Of a stretch of 64,000 nt of DNA, positions 35,854-44,299 are shown in pieces. The notes beneath the pieces were generated by a model. The model did not search any database and was not told the origin of the DNA. It saw only the letters and a program-made list of their open reading frames with translations. Position numbers and translations under genes: made by a program. Every line of letters begins with the position of its first letter. Within the stretch, counting starts at the first letter, position 1. Source of the DNA: Streptococcus oralis (lineage in GTDB: Bacteria; Bacillota; Bacilli; Lactobacillales; Streptococcaceae); contig NZ_KQ969521.1 of assembly GCF_001578935.1 (NCBI RefSeq), positions 577,530-641,529 of the forward strand, given 5' to 3'.

Positions 35854-35944
35854 TAATTTTTGTTTTATTTTGTTCATTTTTTTGTAATTTTTGTTTCATT
35901 TAAAGAATACAATCAATATCAAACATTCTTTTTATAAAATCCAC

Positions 35945-35968
35945 AAAAAAAGAAGGCCCAAGCCTTCT
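35945..35968 (-). terminator. Terminator of tarIJ-licABC
   Basis: AGAAGGC/GCCTTCT with a 4-base loop and a 7-base T run on the minus strand, just after licC. Confidence 0.85.
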
Positions 35969-35977
35969 TCTATTTCC

Positions 35978-36667
35978 TTACTCAATAGTAGATAAAATCT
36001 CTTCTAACTTATGGTAATCTTTTACGCTATCAATTTCATAGATGCTATTTCCTTCTAATTCTTCGACATAGACATCCAATTCTTTGATATTATCCTTAAC
36101 CATGTTGTCCCAGTAGAGATCAACAAATTCACCACTTTCGTAAGCTTTGTCAATAAAGCCAACAATCTTCTCAGCAGTTGGTTCATCCCAGAATGATACC
36201 CCGCTCAAAATGCGACCAGCCTTGCTGTCAACAATGATGTCTTGAACCTTGTAGTCATCACCGTAAACCAAGAACCACTCGTTCGTACAGTCTTCACGAT
36301 AAACGCTAAAATAGGTAGAACGTTTAAGATCGCTTCGAAACATATTTTTGAAAAGATAGTTATCTGCATCGATGACGTAGCTGTTAGCTAAATCTTCTTT
36401 TACTAGATAAAGTGAGTAAAAGTTATTGTAATCAGCATACTTGTCGTTAAAGACTAAACGGACACCATATTTTTCTTTTAGGTAGTCAAATTGTTCTTTG
36501 AGGTAACCGACAACGATGATAATCTCATCAATTCCTCTCTCTTTCAAAAACTCGATTTGATATTCTACCAAGGGTTTTTGATTAACCTTAACCAAAGCTT
36601 TTGGGGTATTTTCAGTCATAGGGCGTAGACGAGTTCCTAAGCCCGCTGCTAAAATAATCGCTTTCAC
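35978..36667 (-). CDS. licC: Phosphocholine cytidylyltransferase LicC
   Basis: LicC makes CDP-choline from CTP and phosphocholine for decoration of teichoic acids. The 229-aa nucleotidyltransferase has AAGLGTRLRPMTENTPKALV with the nucleotide-binding G-x-G-T-R and the catalytic Lys. NKPLVEYQ-type substrate residues and an SYVIDADNYL metal Asp follow. A GTG start at 36667 follows AAGGAG. It is last in tarI-tarJ-licA-licB-licC. Confidence 0.95.
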   Translation of the reverse strand: MKAIILAAGLGTRLRPMTENTPKALVKVNQKPLVEYQIEFLKERGIDEIIIVVGYLKEQFDYLKEKYGVRLVFNDKYADYNNFYSLYLVKEDLANSYVIDADNYLFKNMFRSDLKRSTYFSVYREDCTNEWFLVYGDDYKVQDIIVDSKAGRILSGVSFWDEPTAEKIVGFIDKAYESGEFVDLYWDNMVKDNIKELDVYVEELEGNSIYEIDSVKDYHKLEEILSTIE

Positions 36668-36678
36668 ACGAATCTCCT

Positions 36679-37557
36679 TTATTCTTTAATAATAATATAA
36701 ACACCAGCCATAACAATAAGTGAAGTGATAATTGTCAGCATATCTAGCGGTGCACCCAAGAAAATAACTGCAAATAAGACAGTCCAAACTACATAGCTCA
36801 CATTCAAACCTGTCGCTTTCGCAGGTTGTAAGCGATTAATGGCGATATAATAAGCTAAGTAGGAAATCATATCAAAGGCCGCAAAGACAATCAAGAGGCC
36901 GAATAATTGCCCATCTGCCACTTCTGCAAATGAATGGTGAGAAAAGAGCACAATCACGAGATAGGACAAGAATGAGGTTACTTGTCGGATTAACAAGGCT
37001 TCAATTTCACTTAAATCACTTTCCATAGCATAGGAGCTGAGAACACTTTCACTCCCCCAGGCAATGGCACAGATAAGGGCACAAAGAATCCCAATGTAAA
37101 ACGAGTTAACTTGTTCAACCTTGTAGGTTTGAGCAATGATCGCTGCAATAATCAAGAATACACCGAATACTGTATTCTTTGAAACCTTGTGTTTCAAAAT
37201 GAAGAAGGCTAGCAAAACTGAAATTGCTGGGTAAATAGCCGATACAGATGAAGCTAGAGAACTACCAATATATTTAACCGCATAAAGATTGGCCTGCATA
37301 CCAATAGGTCCTGCTAGTAAAGCACCGATAATTACACTCACATTTCGAATATTTAAGAAAATCGAGAGACGAACTCTTCCTTCTTTTACCAAAAGAAAAG
37401 CTAACAAGATAAAGATACTCAAGAAATCATGAGCAGCAGCCACCACAAAAGGTGAAAGATTTGTAAAAATTGAAAAGATATAGGCACTAATCGTTAGACC
37501 TAATCCCCAGAAGATACCAGAGAGCAGACCAAAAGAAACGCCATTTTTATTCTTCAT
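36679..37557 (-). CDS. licB: Choline transporter LicB (DMT/EamA family)
   Basis: A 292-aa, ten-helix drug/metabolite-type permease that takes up choline for LicA. The two EamA repeats are visible as paired five-helix halves. Trp/Tyr-rich helices (FGLLSGIFWGLGLTISAYIF; CAIAWGSESVLSSYAM) fit choline binding. ATG 37557 has GGAGG five bases before it, which places the start one base after the licA stop; the longer frame would start inside licA. Confidence 0.93.
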   Translation of the reverse strand: MKNKNGVSFGLLSGIFWGLGLTISAYIFSIFTNLSPFVVAAAHDFLSIFILLAFLLVKEGRVRLSIFLNIRNVSVIIGALLAGPIGMQANLYAVKYIGSSLASSVSAIYPAISVLLAFFILKHKVSKNTVFGVFLIIAAIIAQTYKVEQVNSFYIGILCALICAIAWGSESVLSSYAMESDLSEIEALLIRQVTSFLSYLVIVLFSHHSFAEVADGQLFGLLIVFAAFDMISYLAYYIAINRLQPAKATGLNVSYVVWTVLFAVIFLGAPLDMLTIITSLIVMAGVYIIIKE

Positions 37558-37558
37558 C

Positions 37559-38416
37559 CTAACCTCCATAATAAGTCAAACCTTCGACAGCTCTTTGGTA
37601 ACGGTTGATACCGTAATCTCCAAAATCAGCTCCTTGAGCTTCTTTGTACACTGTCCACAAACTCCAGATAGTATCTTGCAAGATTTTATAGATACGAATC
37701 TTCTCACGTGATACAGGCGTTTTGTCACTTTCATAGTAGGAAAGGAAATCATCTTCCTCTTTCTTTGTAAATTCAGACTCTAAGAAAAGAGCTGCCAAAT
37801 CCCACATCGGGTCATTCATAGAAGAGTATTCCCAGTCAATCAGATACATATGACCTTGTGGTGACTCGATAAAGTTTTCTGGTACCAAATCGATGTGACA
37901 GGACTTTCTATCAACACCCAAATCAGCCAATCTCTTTTCTAGTGAAAATACATCTTTTCTTACAGCTTCATAGTTTTCATAAGGGATAGGTCCCTCAATC
38001 AAGGATTCATATTTTCTGATTTCCTCAAAAGGGGCAAATTCTCCTCTTAATTCTTTCCCTGAAGCATGGATGGTTTGTAAAATTGCTGCAATCTTTTCAA
38101 ACTTGGACTTGATAGATGTTGAATCAAGAGTTACTGCTGATTCGATGTACTCATTTACTTTAATCCCTGACTCAATATCAAAGAGATAATTTTTGACATC
38201 CAAATCTAAATCCTCTAAAAGTTCAAGATTGTACTTTTCATTTTGGCGATTAATGAGTTTTTCAGTCCCTTTACCAAAAAATTTCACAATATACTGTTTG
38301 TTGGTTGTTTTAACCAAATAGTTTTGGTTGGTCATGCCTCCCAGCTGTTCGACACTGAGTACTTCCTCTTCATCAGATAGTAAAGAAGAAATTTTTTCTT
38401 TGATGAGTTTCTCCAC
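37559..38416 (-). CDS. licA: Choline kinase LicA
   Basis: A 285-aa aminoglycoside-phosphotransferase-like kinase that phosphorylates choline. The N-lobe has YIVKFFGKG with the ATP Lys. The catalytic loop is SCHIDLVPENFI (H-x-D-x4-N), and the metal Asp is in MYLIDWEYSSMNDP. GTG start at 38416 with GGAGG six bases upstream. It sits between tarJ and licB in one operon. Also called pck. Confidence 0.95.
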   Translation of the reverse strand: MEKLIKEKISSLLSDEEEVLSVEQLGGMTNQNYLVKTTNKQYIVKFFGKGTEKLINRQNEKYNLELLEDLDLDVKNYLFDIESGIKVNEYIESAVTLDSTSIKSKFEKIAAILQTIHASGKELRGEFAPFEEIRKYESLIEGPIPYENYEAVRKDVFSLEKRLADLGVDRKSCHIDLVPENFIESPQGHMYLIDWEYSSMNDPMWDLAALFLESEFTKKEEDDFLSYYESDKTPVSREKIRIYKILQDTIWSLWTVYKEAQGADFGDYGINRYQRAVEGLTYYGG

Positions 38417-38432
38417 AAATAACCTCCATCTT

Positions 38433-39455
38433 CTACACTTCCCACTTGAATACTGTTTTAAAAGCAGTATTTAGGTCTGTAGCAAAGACACGGTGAATGT
38501 CCTTGATTTCTCTCACAGGCTCTTCAACATAAAGGATATTCTTCAGACGATTCGCAAACTTTTTAACTTCCATCATTTGAATGGCCTTCTCAAAATCGAC
38601 GCGTCCTGAGCGAGACGAGCCTACTAATAACAATCCTTTTTCCAAAGCGTCTCGTGTATTGATATTAACCTTGTATTCGCTCACTCCCATCATGAGAATC
38701 GTTCCCTGTGGGCGAATATAACGAATCAAGTCATTGATAGCTGGACCTGTACCATCACCACCGCAACACTCAAATCCATGATCAAAGGTCAAATCCTCTG
38801 GAATATTGTCCGTGATATAGCACTCTTTTGCAAAAGAGAAGAGCTCCAATTTTTCCCAATGGCGACCAATCACGATAATCTCTGCTTCTGGTAGAGTGTA
38901 ATTGATAATATTGGCAACCACAAAAGCCAAACTACCATCTCCGATAACAGCGATGCGCTCTCGCTTGCTGTGGGTAAGATGCAGGAATCGATCCATAGCA
39001 TGCATACCTACACTCACAAACTCGGTAATGGCAGCAACTGTATCTTCAATGTCATTATAAGAAACAACTCGGTCTTTGGGAAGAGAGACAAATTCTCGCA
39101 TAAAGCCATCATAACCACTAGATAGGAAGTAGCTCCCTGTCATGTAGTTCTCGTAGAATTCCTTGTCACTCTGCATAGGCGGTTGATTTGGAATCATAAC
39201 CACCTTTTGACCGACTTCATAAGTCCCAGTTGGATCTGAAATAACAGTTCCACAAGACTCGTGAATCATGGCCATAGGAAGCTTTTTAGCCAATATTTTT
39301 GGATCGCGTTTCCCTTGATAGTAACGTTGATCCGCATGACAAACCGCCATATAATTTGGACGAATAAGGATGTGATTCTCCTGATCAATGTCCTCTTCTT
39401 GGTATTTTACATTGATAAACTTTGGTTTTGTCAGTTGATAAATTTGATTAATCAT
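38433..39455 (-). CDS. tarJ: Ribulose-5-phosphate reductase TarJ
   Basis: TarJ is an NADPH-dependent zinc alcohol dehydrogenase family enzyme that reduces ribulose-5-phosphate to ribitol-5-phosphate for TarI. The 340-aa protein has MAVCHADQRYY (zinc Cys), MIHESCGTVI (Glu) and the Rossmann region RIAVIGDGSLAFVVANII. ATG 39455 lies just past the tarI stop and is preferred to an in-frame start inside tarI. The product is used for the ribitol phosphate of choline-bearing teichoic acid. Confidence 0.93.
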   Translation of the reverse strand: MINQIYQLTKPKFINVKYQEEDIDQENHILIRPNYMAVCHADQRYYQGKRDPKILAKKLPMAMIHESCGTVISDPTGTYEVGQKVVMIPNQPPMQSDKEFYENYMTGSYFLSSGYDGFMREFVSLPKDRVVSYNDIEDTVAAITEFVSVGMHAMDRFLHLTHSKRERIAVIGDGSLAFVVANIINYTLPEAEIIVIGRHWEKLELFSFAKECYITDNIPEDLTFDHGFECCGGDGTGPAINDLIRYIRPQGTILMMGVSEYKVNINTRDALEKGLLLVGSSRSGRVDFEKAIQMMEVKKFANRLKNILYVEEPVREIKDIHRVFATDLNTAFKTVFKWEV

Positions 39456-39459
39456 AGCC

Positions 39460-40167
39460 TTAGTCTTTCTCAATCATGCTTTTCGCGATTTTCAAGTCTG
39501 TCACAGTTGTGATTTTAAGGTTTGAATATTCCCCTTTAGCTAGTGCGACATCTTTCCCTTTGATAACAAAAATCTTACATGCATCCGTCAGGATTTCCTT
39601 TTCTTGATCAGATAGGGAACCATACAAATCCATGAAATCCTTGCAACGGAAAGTCTGAGGTGTTTGACCTTGATAGAGGTGAGCACGATTTGGAATATCA
39701 GTGATAAACTGACCATTGGTACTTTCAACAATGGTGTCAACAGCTTCTACTACCGTGTCAACTGCATCATGATTTTGAGCCAGTTTGATATTGTCCTGAA
39801 TCATGCGAAGTGTGATAAAAGGACGAACAGAGTCATGCGTAATCACGATATCTTCTGGAGTGATTGGACGGTAGGCATCAATAGCTTCGATAATCTTCTC
39901 GATACTGGTATTGCGATCAGCACCACCCTTAGTAATGATGATGCGATCCTTGTGAAGAGAAAGATACTTGTCAACCAAGTCCTCAGCATGAGATACCCAA
40001 TCTCCATGAACTCCAACTACAATTTTTTCAATACTTGGTTCCAAAACAAATTTTTCAATTGTGTGGATCAAAATAGGTCGATCACCCAACTCCAAGAATT
40101 GTTTTGGTAAATTACTGATTCCCATGCGTGTGCCAGTTCCTCCGGCTAGGATTCCTGCATAGATCAT
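39460..40167 (-). CDS. tarI: Ribitol-5-phosphate cytidylyltransferase TarI
   Basis: TarI activates ribitol-5-phosphate to CDP-ribitol. The 235-aa IspD-like enzyme has LAGGTGTRMGISNLPKQFLE (CTP loop and catalytic Lys), VITHDSVRPFI with the metal Asp, and AHLYQGQTPQTFR. AAAGGAG precedes ATG. First gene of the operon, with both a near promoter and a distant CiaR-type promoter. Confidence 0.95.
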   Translation of the reverse strand: MIYAGILAGGTGTRMGISNLPKQFLELGDRPILIHTIEKFVLEPSIEKIVVGVHGDWVSHAEDLVDKYLSLHKDRIIITKGGADRNTSIEKIIEAIDAYRPITPEDIVITHDSVRPFITLRMIQDNIKLAQNHDAVDTVVEAVDTIVESTNGQFITDIPNRAHLYQGQTPQTFRCKDFMDLYGSLSDQEKEILTDACKIFVIKGKDVALAKGEYSNLKITTVTDLKIAKSMIEKD

Positions 40168-40209
40168 ATATTTTCTCCTTTGTTTATTCTAAAAAACTTA
40201 TCACTGTCT

Positions 40210-40218
40210 ATTATATCA
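40210..40218 (-). promoter_or_regulatory. Proximal extended -10 promoter of tarI
   Basis: TGA-TATAAT on the minus strand, about 45 bp before the tarI start. There is no good -35 at 17 bp. Confidence 0.55.
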
Positions 40219-40352
40219 CAATCTGCCTCCATCATGAAGAAAAGACAGAGCGTCATTTAGTCGAATCAACACACCATTTAAGGTAAAAAGTGAACAATGT
40301 ATTACTAAATCCAGAAAGACCATAACAAATTAAGAAATAAAAATAGGTTATC

Positions 40353-40428
40353 CTCTATATTATCCGTTCAACGTTCGGTTAATATAGAGTTCTTTAGAAT
40401 ATAATAGAAAACTTAAAGAAAACTTAAA
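40353..40428 (-). promoter_or_regulatory. CiaR-type distal promoter and 5' hairpin of the tarI-lic transcript
   Basis: The minus strand has TTTAAG-TTTTC-TTTAAG (40412-40428), the direct-repeat form recognised by the response regulator CiaR. A TATTCT -10 follows exactly 10 bp downstream. The predicted start, about 40389, coincides with an inverted repeat (CTCTATATTA-A-CCG with CGG-A-TAATATAGAG, 40353-40389), so the RNA would begin with a hairpin. The rest of 40168-40530 is the tarI leader and the Tat operon terminator; no gene was seen. Confidence 0.65.
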
Positions 40429-40446
40429 CATATTTTTTGAAATACA

Positions 40447-40498
40447 AGAAAAAGCTAGGAAACTGTTCAAACTCGCAAAGACAGATACAGTTCCTAAC
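40447..40498 (-). terminator. Terminator of the efe-tat operon
   Basis: GTTAGGAA-CTGT pairs with ACAG-TTTCCTAGC across a 20-base loop, followed by TTTTTC on the minus strand. Confidence 0.7.
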
Positions 40499-40530
40499 TT
40501 TCTTGTTTTTATTTATGATTATGGAATAGA

Positions 40531-40701
40531 TTACTTTTCCTGTTCTTGGTCACTAAGTCCTTTAACTGCCTTCTTAAACTCAGACAGCATTTTACCGATT
40601 GATTCACCCAGTTCTGGTAAACGTTTTGGTCCAAAGATTAAGAGTGCACCTAGAACAATGATAATCAATCCTGGAGCACCGATATCACGTAAGATTCCCA
40701 T
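40531..40701 (-). CDS. tatA: Sec-independent translocase protein TatA
   Basis: A 56-aa protein reading MGILRDIGAPGLIIIVLGAL at the start. This is the single membrane helix, followed by the FGPKRLPELGESIG hinge/amphipathic motif that defines TatA. A charged tail follows. It forms the pore-like element of the Tat system with TatC. The start lies 17 bp inside the end of tatC and AAAGGAG is just upstream. There is no TatB, as in other minimal Gram-positive TatAC systems. Its only visible client is EfeB, encoded two genes upstream. Confidence 0.95.
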   Translation of the reverse strand: MGILRDIGAPGLIIIVLGALLIFGPKRLPELGESIGKMLSEFKKAVKGLSDQEQEK

Positions 40702-41416
40702 TCTTTTCTCCTTTCATTTTTTTCTTCATAATACTCTTGCTAATTGCAATACTAAGCTCATAGAGCGAGATTAAAGGAATTGTCATGGCTAAATCGCTGA
40801 TAAAATCAGCTGGTGTCAAAATAACAGCTAGCACCAGTAAAATAAAATAAGCGTAACGACGATAAGCAACTAAGAAAGCTGGCCCAATCAAGCCAATCGA
40901 CGTTAAAAAAGCAATAATGACTGGCAATTCAAAGATGAATGCCAAAGGGATAGTTGTTTGGAAAACAAAGTCTAAGTAGTTCTGCGCCGTTAATTGGGTT
41001 TCAAATAATCCTTCCCCTAGTCCTAAAAGCACTTGAAGTAAGGCAGGCGTTACAAAGTAGAATCCAAAGGCTAGTCCAAATAGAAAGCAAATAAAACTAG
41101 CTGGAATATAGGCAAAAATGGCTCTTGCTTCTTCGATTTTCAAGCCTGGTTTGATAAAACTCCAAATCTGATAAATTGTAAAAGGTAGCGTAATGGTAAA
41201 GGACATCAAACTTGCCAAGCGCAAATAAATCCACAGAATATCATTTGGACCTAATACAATCAATTTTTGATTAAAGGACTGAGTTAGATAGTAGTAAAGC
41301 TGATCAGCAAACAATAAAGCTCCACAGAAGACTATAGAAAAGCAGGCTATAACAGCAATGAACCTCTTTCTAAATTCTACCAGATGTTCAATGATTGTCA
41401 ATTCTTTTGTATCCAT
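40685..41416 (-). CDS. tatC: Sec-independent translocase protein TatC
   Basis: A 243-aa six-helix membrane protein that recognises twin-arginine signal peptides. The N-terminal motif LTIIEHLVEFRKRFIAV (E-H-L-x-E-L/F-R-x-R) binds the RR signal. The FVTPALLQVLLGLG and PFTIYQIWSFIKPGL stretches are typical. It starts on the base next to the efeU stop and overlaps tatA. Confidence 0.96.
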   Translation of the reverse strand: MDTKELTIIEHLVEFRKRFIAVIACFSIVFCGALLFADQLYYYLTQSFNQKLIVLGPNDILWIYLRLASLMSFTITLPFTIYQIWSFIKPGLKIEEARAIFAYIPASFICFLFGLAFGFYFVTPALLQVLLGLGEGLFETQLTAQNYLDFVFQTTIPLAFIFELPVIIAFLTSIGLIGPAFLVAYRRYAYFILLVLAVILTPADFISDLAMTIPLISLYELSIAISKSIMKKKMKGEKNGNLT

Positions 41417-43105
41417 CTACTTTTCACCCTGTCTCAATGTGACAACCAAAACAATTATCAAAAAGACTAGCTGACTTCCTAAACCTTCCCAACTTGGATA
41501 GATACCCAATAGGTCGATCGTTGGGAAACCTGATATTAAGTGATTTGGAGCCATATTGGTCAGCTGCAGAGCATGTACGCTAACACCTAGCATCTTAAAG
41601 GCAAGAGCATAGATCATCCATGTCAGGATAAAGAAGATCTTGTGAGGGAGAATAAATTGACTCGCTTTGTTCATCAGGAATGCGATAACTAGCAAGACGA
41701 ACAAAGCCAGAGAAACACCTAGAATAAAGTCAAAACTAGATATTCTCGGTAACATCCCTACGTAAAATAGAATGGTCTCTGCTCCTTCACGGAAAACAGC
41801 TAGAAAGCTCAGCGCAAACATAGAAATGAAGGAACCTGTCTTAGTCACTGTTTTCATCTGTGAATCCATAAAGGCATTCCATTTTTTGACTGAAGATTTA
41901 CTATGAAGCCAAATACCGATAACAATCATCATCACTACTGCGAAAATACCAACAGCACCTTCGATAATTTCACGATTGGCACCTGATGTCACAGCAGGAA
42001 AGGCGATTTGTAGTATAAATGCAATCACTAGACTTGCAGCGATACCTGTTAGGGCACCACCATATACCCACTTGAGTCCTTTGCGCATCTTGGCTGCTTT
42101 TAGTGTCGTGACCAAGGCCATGACGATTAAGAGAGCCTCTACTCCTTCCCGTAGGAGAATGAGCATAGCATCAAAAGCATTGTAGCTTGCACTAGTATCA
42201 ATTTGGGATAAATCTGTAATCAGCTTCTCTAACTTTTCTTGATATTCTTTCTCACTTCCCTTGACCATAATCACAGGACTTTCGCTTTCCACTCGGGTAT
42301 AGAGCGCAGGATTTGTTGTACTAACTGTACCTTCAATAGTTGGCCATATAGTGATAAACTCTTTCATGGTAGCTGCCCCTGATGCTTGGTCTCCAGCTTG
42401 GAATTGTTCCAAAGCCTTCTTCAAAAGGGCAATACCGTCTTTGAGACTTAAATCAGAAGATGCTTCTGCGACTTCTTTTCCAGTTACAAAATCATCAATA
42501 GCCTTTTTTAAGTCCTCAAAGGAAGTCTGGATGGAGTTAAAATCAGTAGGTTCAGTTTCTATGCTACTCCGTAAGAAAGAAATAGCTGTTTCTACTTGAC
42601 CATAATGAGCTGTACTGTTGTCACGGACAACACTCTCATTGATCGTCCAGGTTGAATTCATCTTTTTATAAGCTTCTCGAATTTGCTCTATGTCTTGGGA
42701 AGAAATTGCCTTATCCAGAACCTCAAAACGCGGTCTTAGTCGACTAACAAGCTTTTCTTTTTCAGCATCAAGATCTACCGGATTTTGCTCTTTCTCAAAT
42801 GCAAGAAGAGCAGATGAAATCTGTGTCAGATTTTCCTCACTTATATCTCCTGTCAGAGCAAGCTTTTCCTTGACGACCTTACCAGCATCCGAATCGGAAT
42901 GTTCTACTTTTTCAAAATCCGTCGCCATTTCTCTAACTAAGGACTTGGCCTCAGACTGATTGCCATTTTTGACCTCTTTGGATGCATCTGTGATTTTTAT
43001 AAAATAAGAACTCAAACTTTCTTGGGCCCCTACTGGAGAAAGGATTAAAAATGACAGGGCTAAGACCAAGAACCAACTTCTAGCCTTCCAATAATTTTTG
43101 ACCAA
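41417..43105 (-). CDS. efeU: FTR1-family iron permease EfeU
   Basis: A 562-aa iron permease. A signal-like N-terminus is followed by a helical extracellular region (about 30-300) and a seven-helix FTR1 domain. The two R-E-x-x-E iron motifs are seen (LLREGVEALLIV and VFREGAETILFYVG). It should pass iron released by EfeB/EfeO. A TTG start at 43105 is proposed because AAAGGAGG lies five bases before it; this overlaps efeB by 26 bp and no ATG is near. It is followed directly by tatC. Confidence 0.9.
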   Translation of the reverse strand: MVKNYWKARSWFLVLALSFLILSPVGAQESLSSYFIKITDASKEVKNGNQSEAKSLVREMATDFEKVEHSDSDAGKVVKEKLALTGDISEENLTQISSALLAFEKEQNPVDLDAEKEKLVSRLRPRFEVLDKAISSQDIEQIREAYKKMNSTWTINESVVRDNSTAHYGQVETAISFLRSSIETEPTDFNSIQTSFEDLKKAIDDFVTGKEVAEASSDLSLKDGIALLKKALEQFQAGDQASGAATMKEFITIWPTIEGTVSTTNPALYTRVESESPVIMVKGSEKEYQEKLEKLITDLSQIDTSASYNAFDAMLILLREGVEALLIVMALVTTLKAAKMRKGLKWVYGGALTGIAASLVIAFILQIAFPAVTSGANREIIEGAVGIFAVVMMIVIGIWLHSKSSVKKWNAFMDSQMKTVTKTGSFISMFALSFLAVFREGAETILFYVGMLPRISSFDFILGVSLALFVLLVIAFLMNKASQFILPHKIFFILTWMIYALAFKMLGVSVHALQLTNMAPNHLISGFPTIDLLGIYPSWEGLGSQLVFLIIVLVVTLRQGEK

Positions 43106-44294
43106 TATAGCCTCCTTTCTCTACTCCACCAAAGCAGGCAAAAAGACCACTACCGATGTGGGTTACATACTCATTCATCTTGTCTGTAGCTCCAAGGTTA
43201 GTTTGAACCTTGACAAAATGATCGGGATCCTTTTGGAAAGAAATAAAGAGCAAGCCTGTGTCAAATTGTCCAGTTTTTTCATCAATTCCATCCGAGTATG
43301 AATAGGAACGTCGCAAGAGTGGCTTATCTACCTCTTTAGCTAATCGAACATGCGAATCATCAGGCAAAAGACTTAAATCCACTTCATCAAACTCATTCTT
43401 CTTGCCAAATGGAGCGCCACTTTCCTTGTAGCGACCAAAGGTATTTTCTTGTTCTTCAAGATTGGTTCGATCCCAGGTATCTAGAAACATCTGGATGCGG
43501 CGAACAGCCATATAGGATCCGTTTTCCATCCAATCCTTGCTGTCGGCCCAAACAACACGGTCAAATTCCTTTTCTGTTGTGACATTTGCTGTCCCATCTT
43601 TGAAACCAAAAAGATTGCGTGGTGTTTCCAGACGATCCCCAATAGCAGCAAAACCAGACTGACTCCAACGAAGAGTCACCGCATTTCTCCCCTTACGGAT
43701 GAGATTCCGAATGGCATGAAAAGCAACCTGCTCATCATCTGCACAAGCCTGGATGACAATATCCCCACCAGTATATTTTTCACGCAGTTGCTCCTTTGGA
43801 AAGGGTGGCAAATCTTTAAAAAGTTGAGGACGTTTTTGTTCTAAATTCATTTTTTTCAGGAAACTTGCAGATACACCAAAAGTCAGCGTTAAACGATGAG
43901 GATTTAGCCCCACGGTTTCTCCAGTGTCACTAGGTGGCAAGAGAGCATTCTGACTATCTTTTTTGACCAATTCTCCCTCTACAAGTTTGCTACTATAATT
44001 CGTCCAGTCCTTAAATAACTGAATAATTTTATCCCTATCTGTCGTATGCAAATCCAGAACAACAAAATAAATATTCTTCTGCATAGGGGTTGTAATACCC
44101 GCTTGGTGTTTGCCATAAAAAGCAATTTTTTCATTCCCGTACGAGATGTTTTCTTGATTTCCTAGCTTAGGTGCGAAAAAAGCAGAAGCACCAGAGAGCC
44201 CTAGCGCTAAACCAGCCCCTCCAATCCCTGCTTTTTTTAGAAATTCTCGACGGTCCATTTTTTTCTCAAAAAAGGTTTCGTCTTTATCAGTCAT
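43080..44294 (-). CDS. efeB: Dye-decolourising peroxidase / deferrochelatase EfeB, Tat substrate
   Basis: A 404-aa DyP-type heme peroxidase secreted folded, with heme, by the Tat route. The signal has D-R-R-E-F-L-K-K then GIGGAGLALGLSGASAFFAP. The catalytic distal Asp lies in the FGFKDGTAN motif (GxxDG). A heme-ligand His is expected in the C-terminal half (e.g. FQKDPDHFVKVQ or YVTHIGSG). EfeB homologues oxidise Fe2+ for uptake and have been reported to free iron from heme. It lies between efeO and efeU. Confidence 0.94.
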   Translation of the reverse strand: MTDKDETFFEKKMDRREFLKKAGIGGAGLALGLSGASAFFAPKLGNQENISYGNEKIAFYGKHQAGITTPMQKNIYFVVLDLHTTDRDKIIQLFKDWTNYSSKLVEGELVKKDSQNALLPPSDTGETVGLNPHRLTLTFGVSASFLKKMNLEQKRPQLFKDLPPFPKEQLREKYTGGDIVIQACADDEQVAFHAIRNLIRKGRNAVTLRWSQSGFAAIGDRLETPRNLFGFKDGTANVTTEKEFDRVVWADSKDWMENGSYMAVRRIQMFLDTWDRTNLEEQENTFGRYKESGAPFGKKNEFDEVDLSLLPDDSHVRLAKEVDKPLLRRSYSYSDGIDEKTGQFDTGLLFISFQKDPDHFVKVQTNLGATDKMNEYVTHIGSGLFACFGGVEKGGYIGQKLLEG

Positions 44295-44299
44295 ACTTC

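Noticed and set aside
40220-40340. A 35-codon minus-strand open frame in the tarI leader
   Set aside because: No Shine-Dalgarno, no recognisable motif, and it lies in what looks like an untranslated leader.
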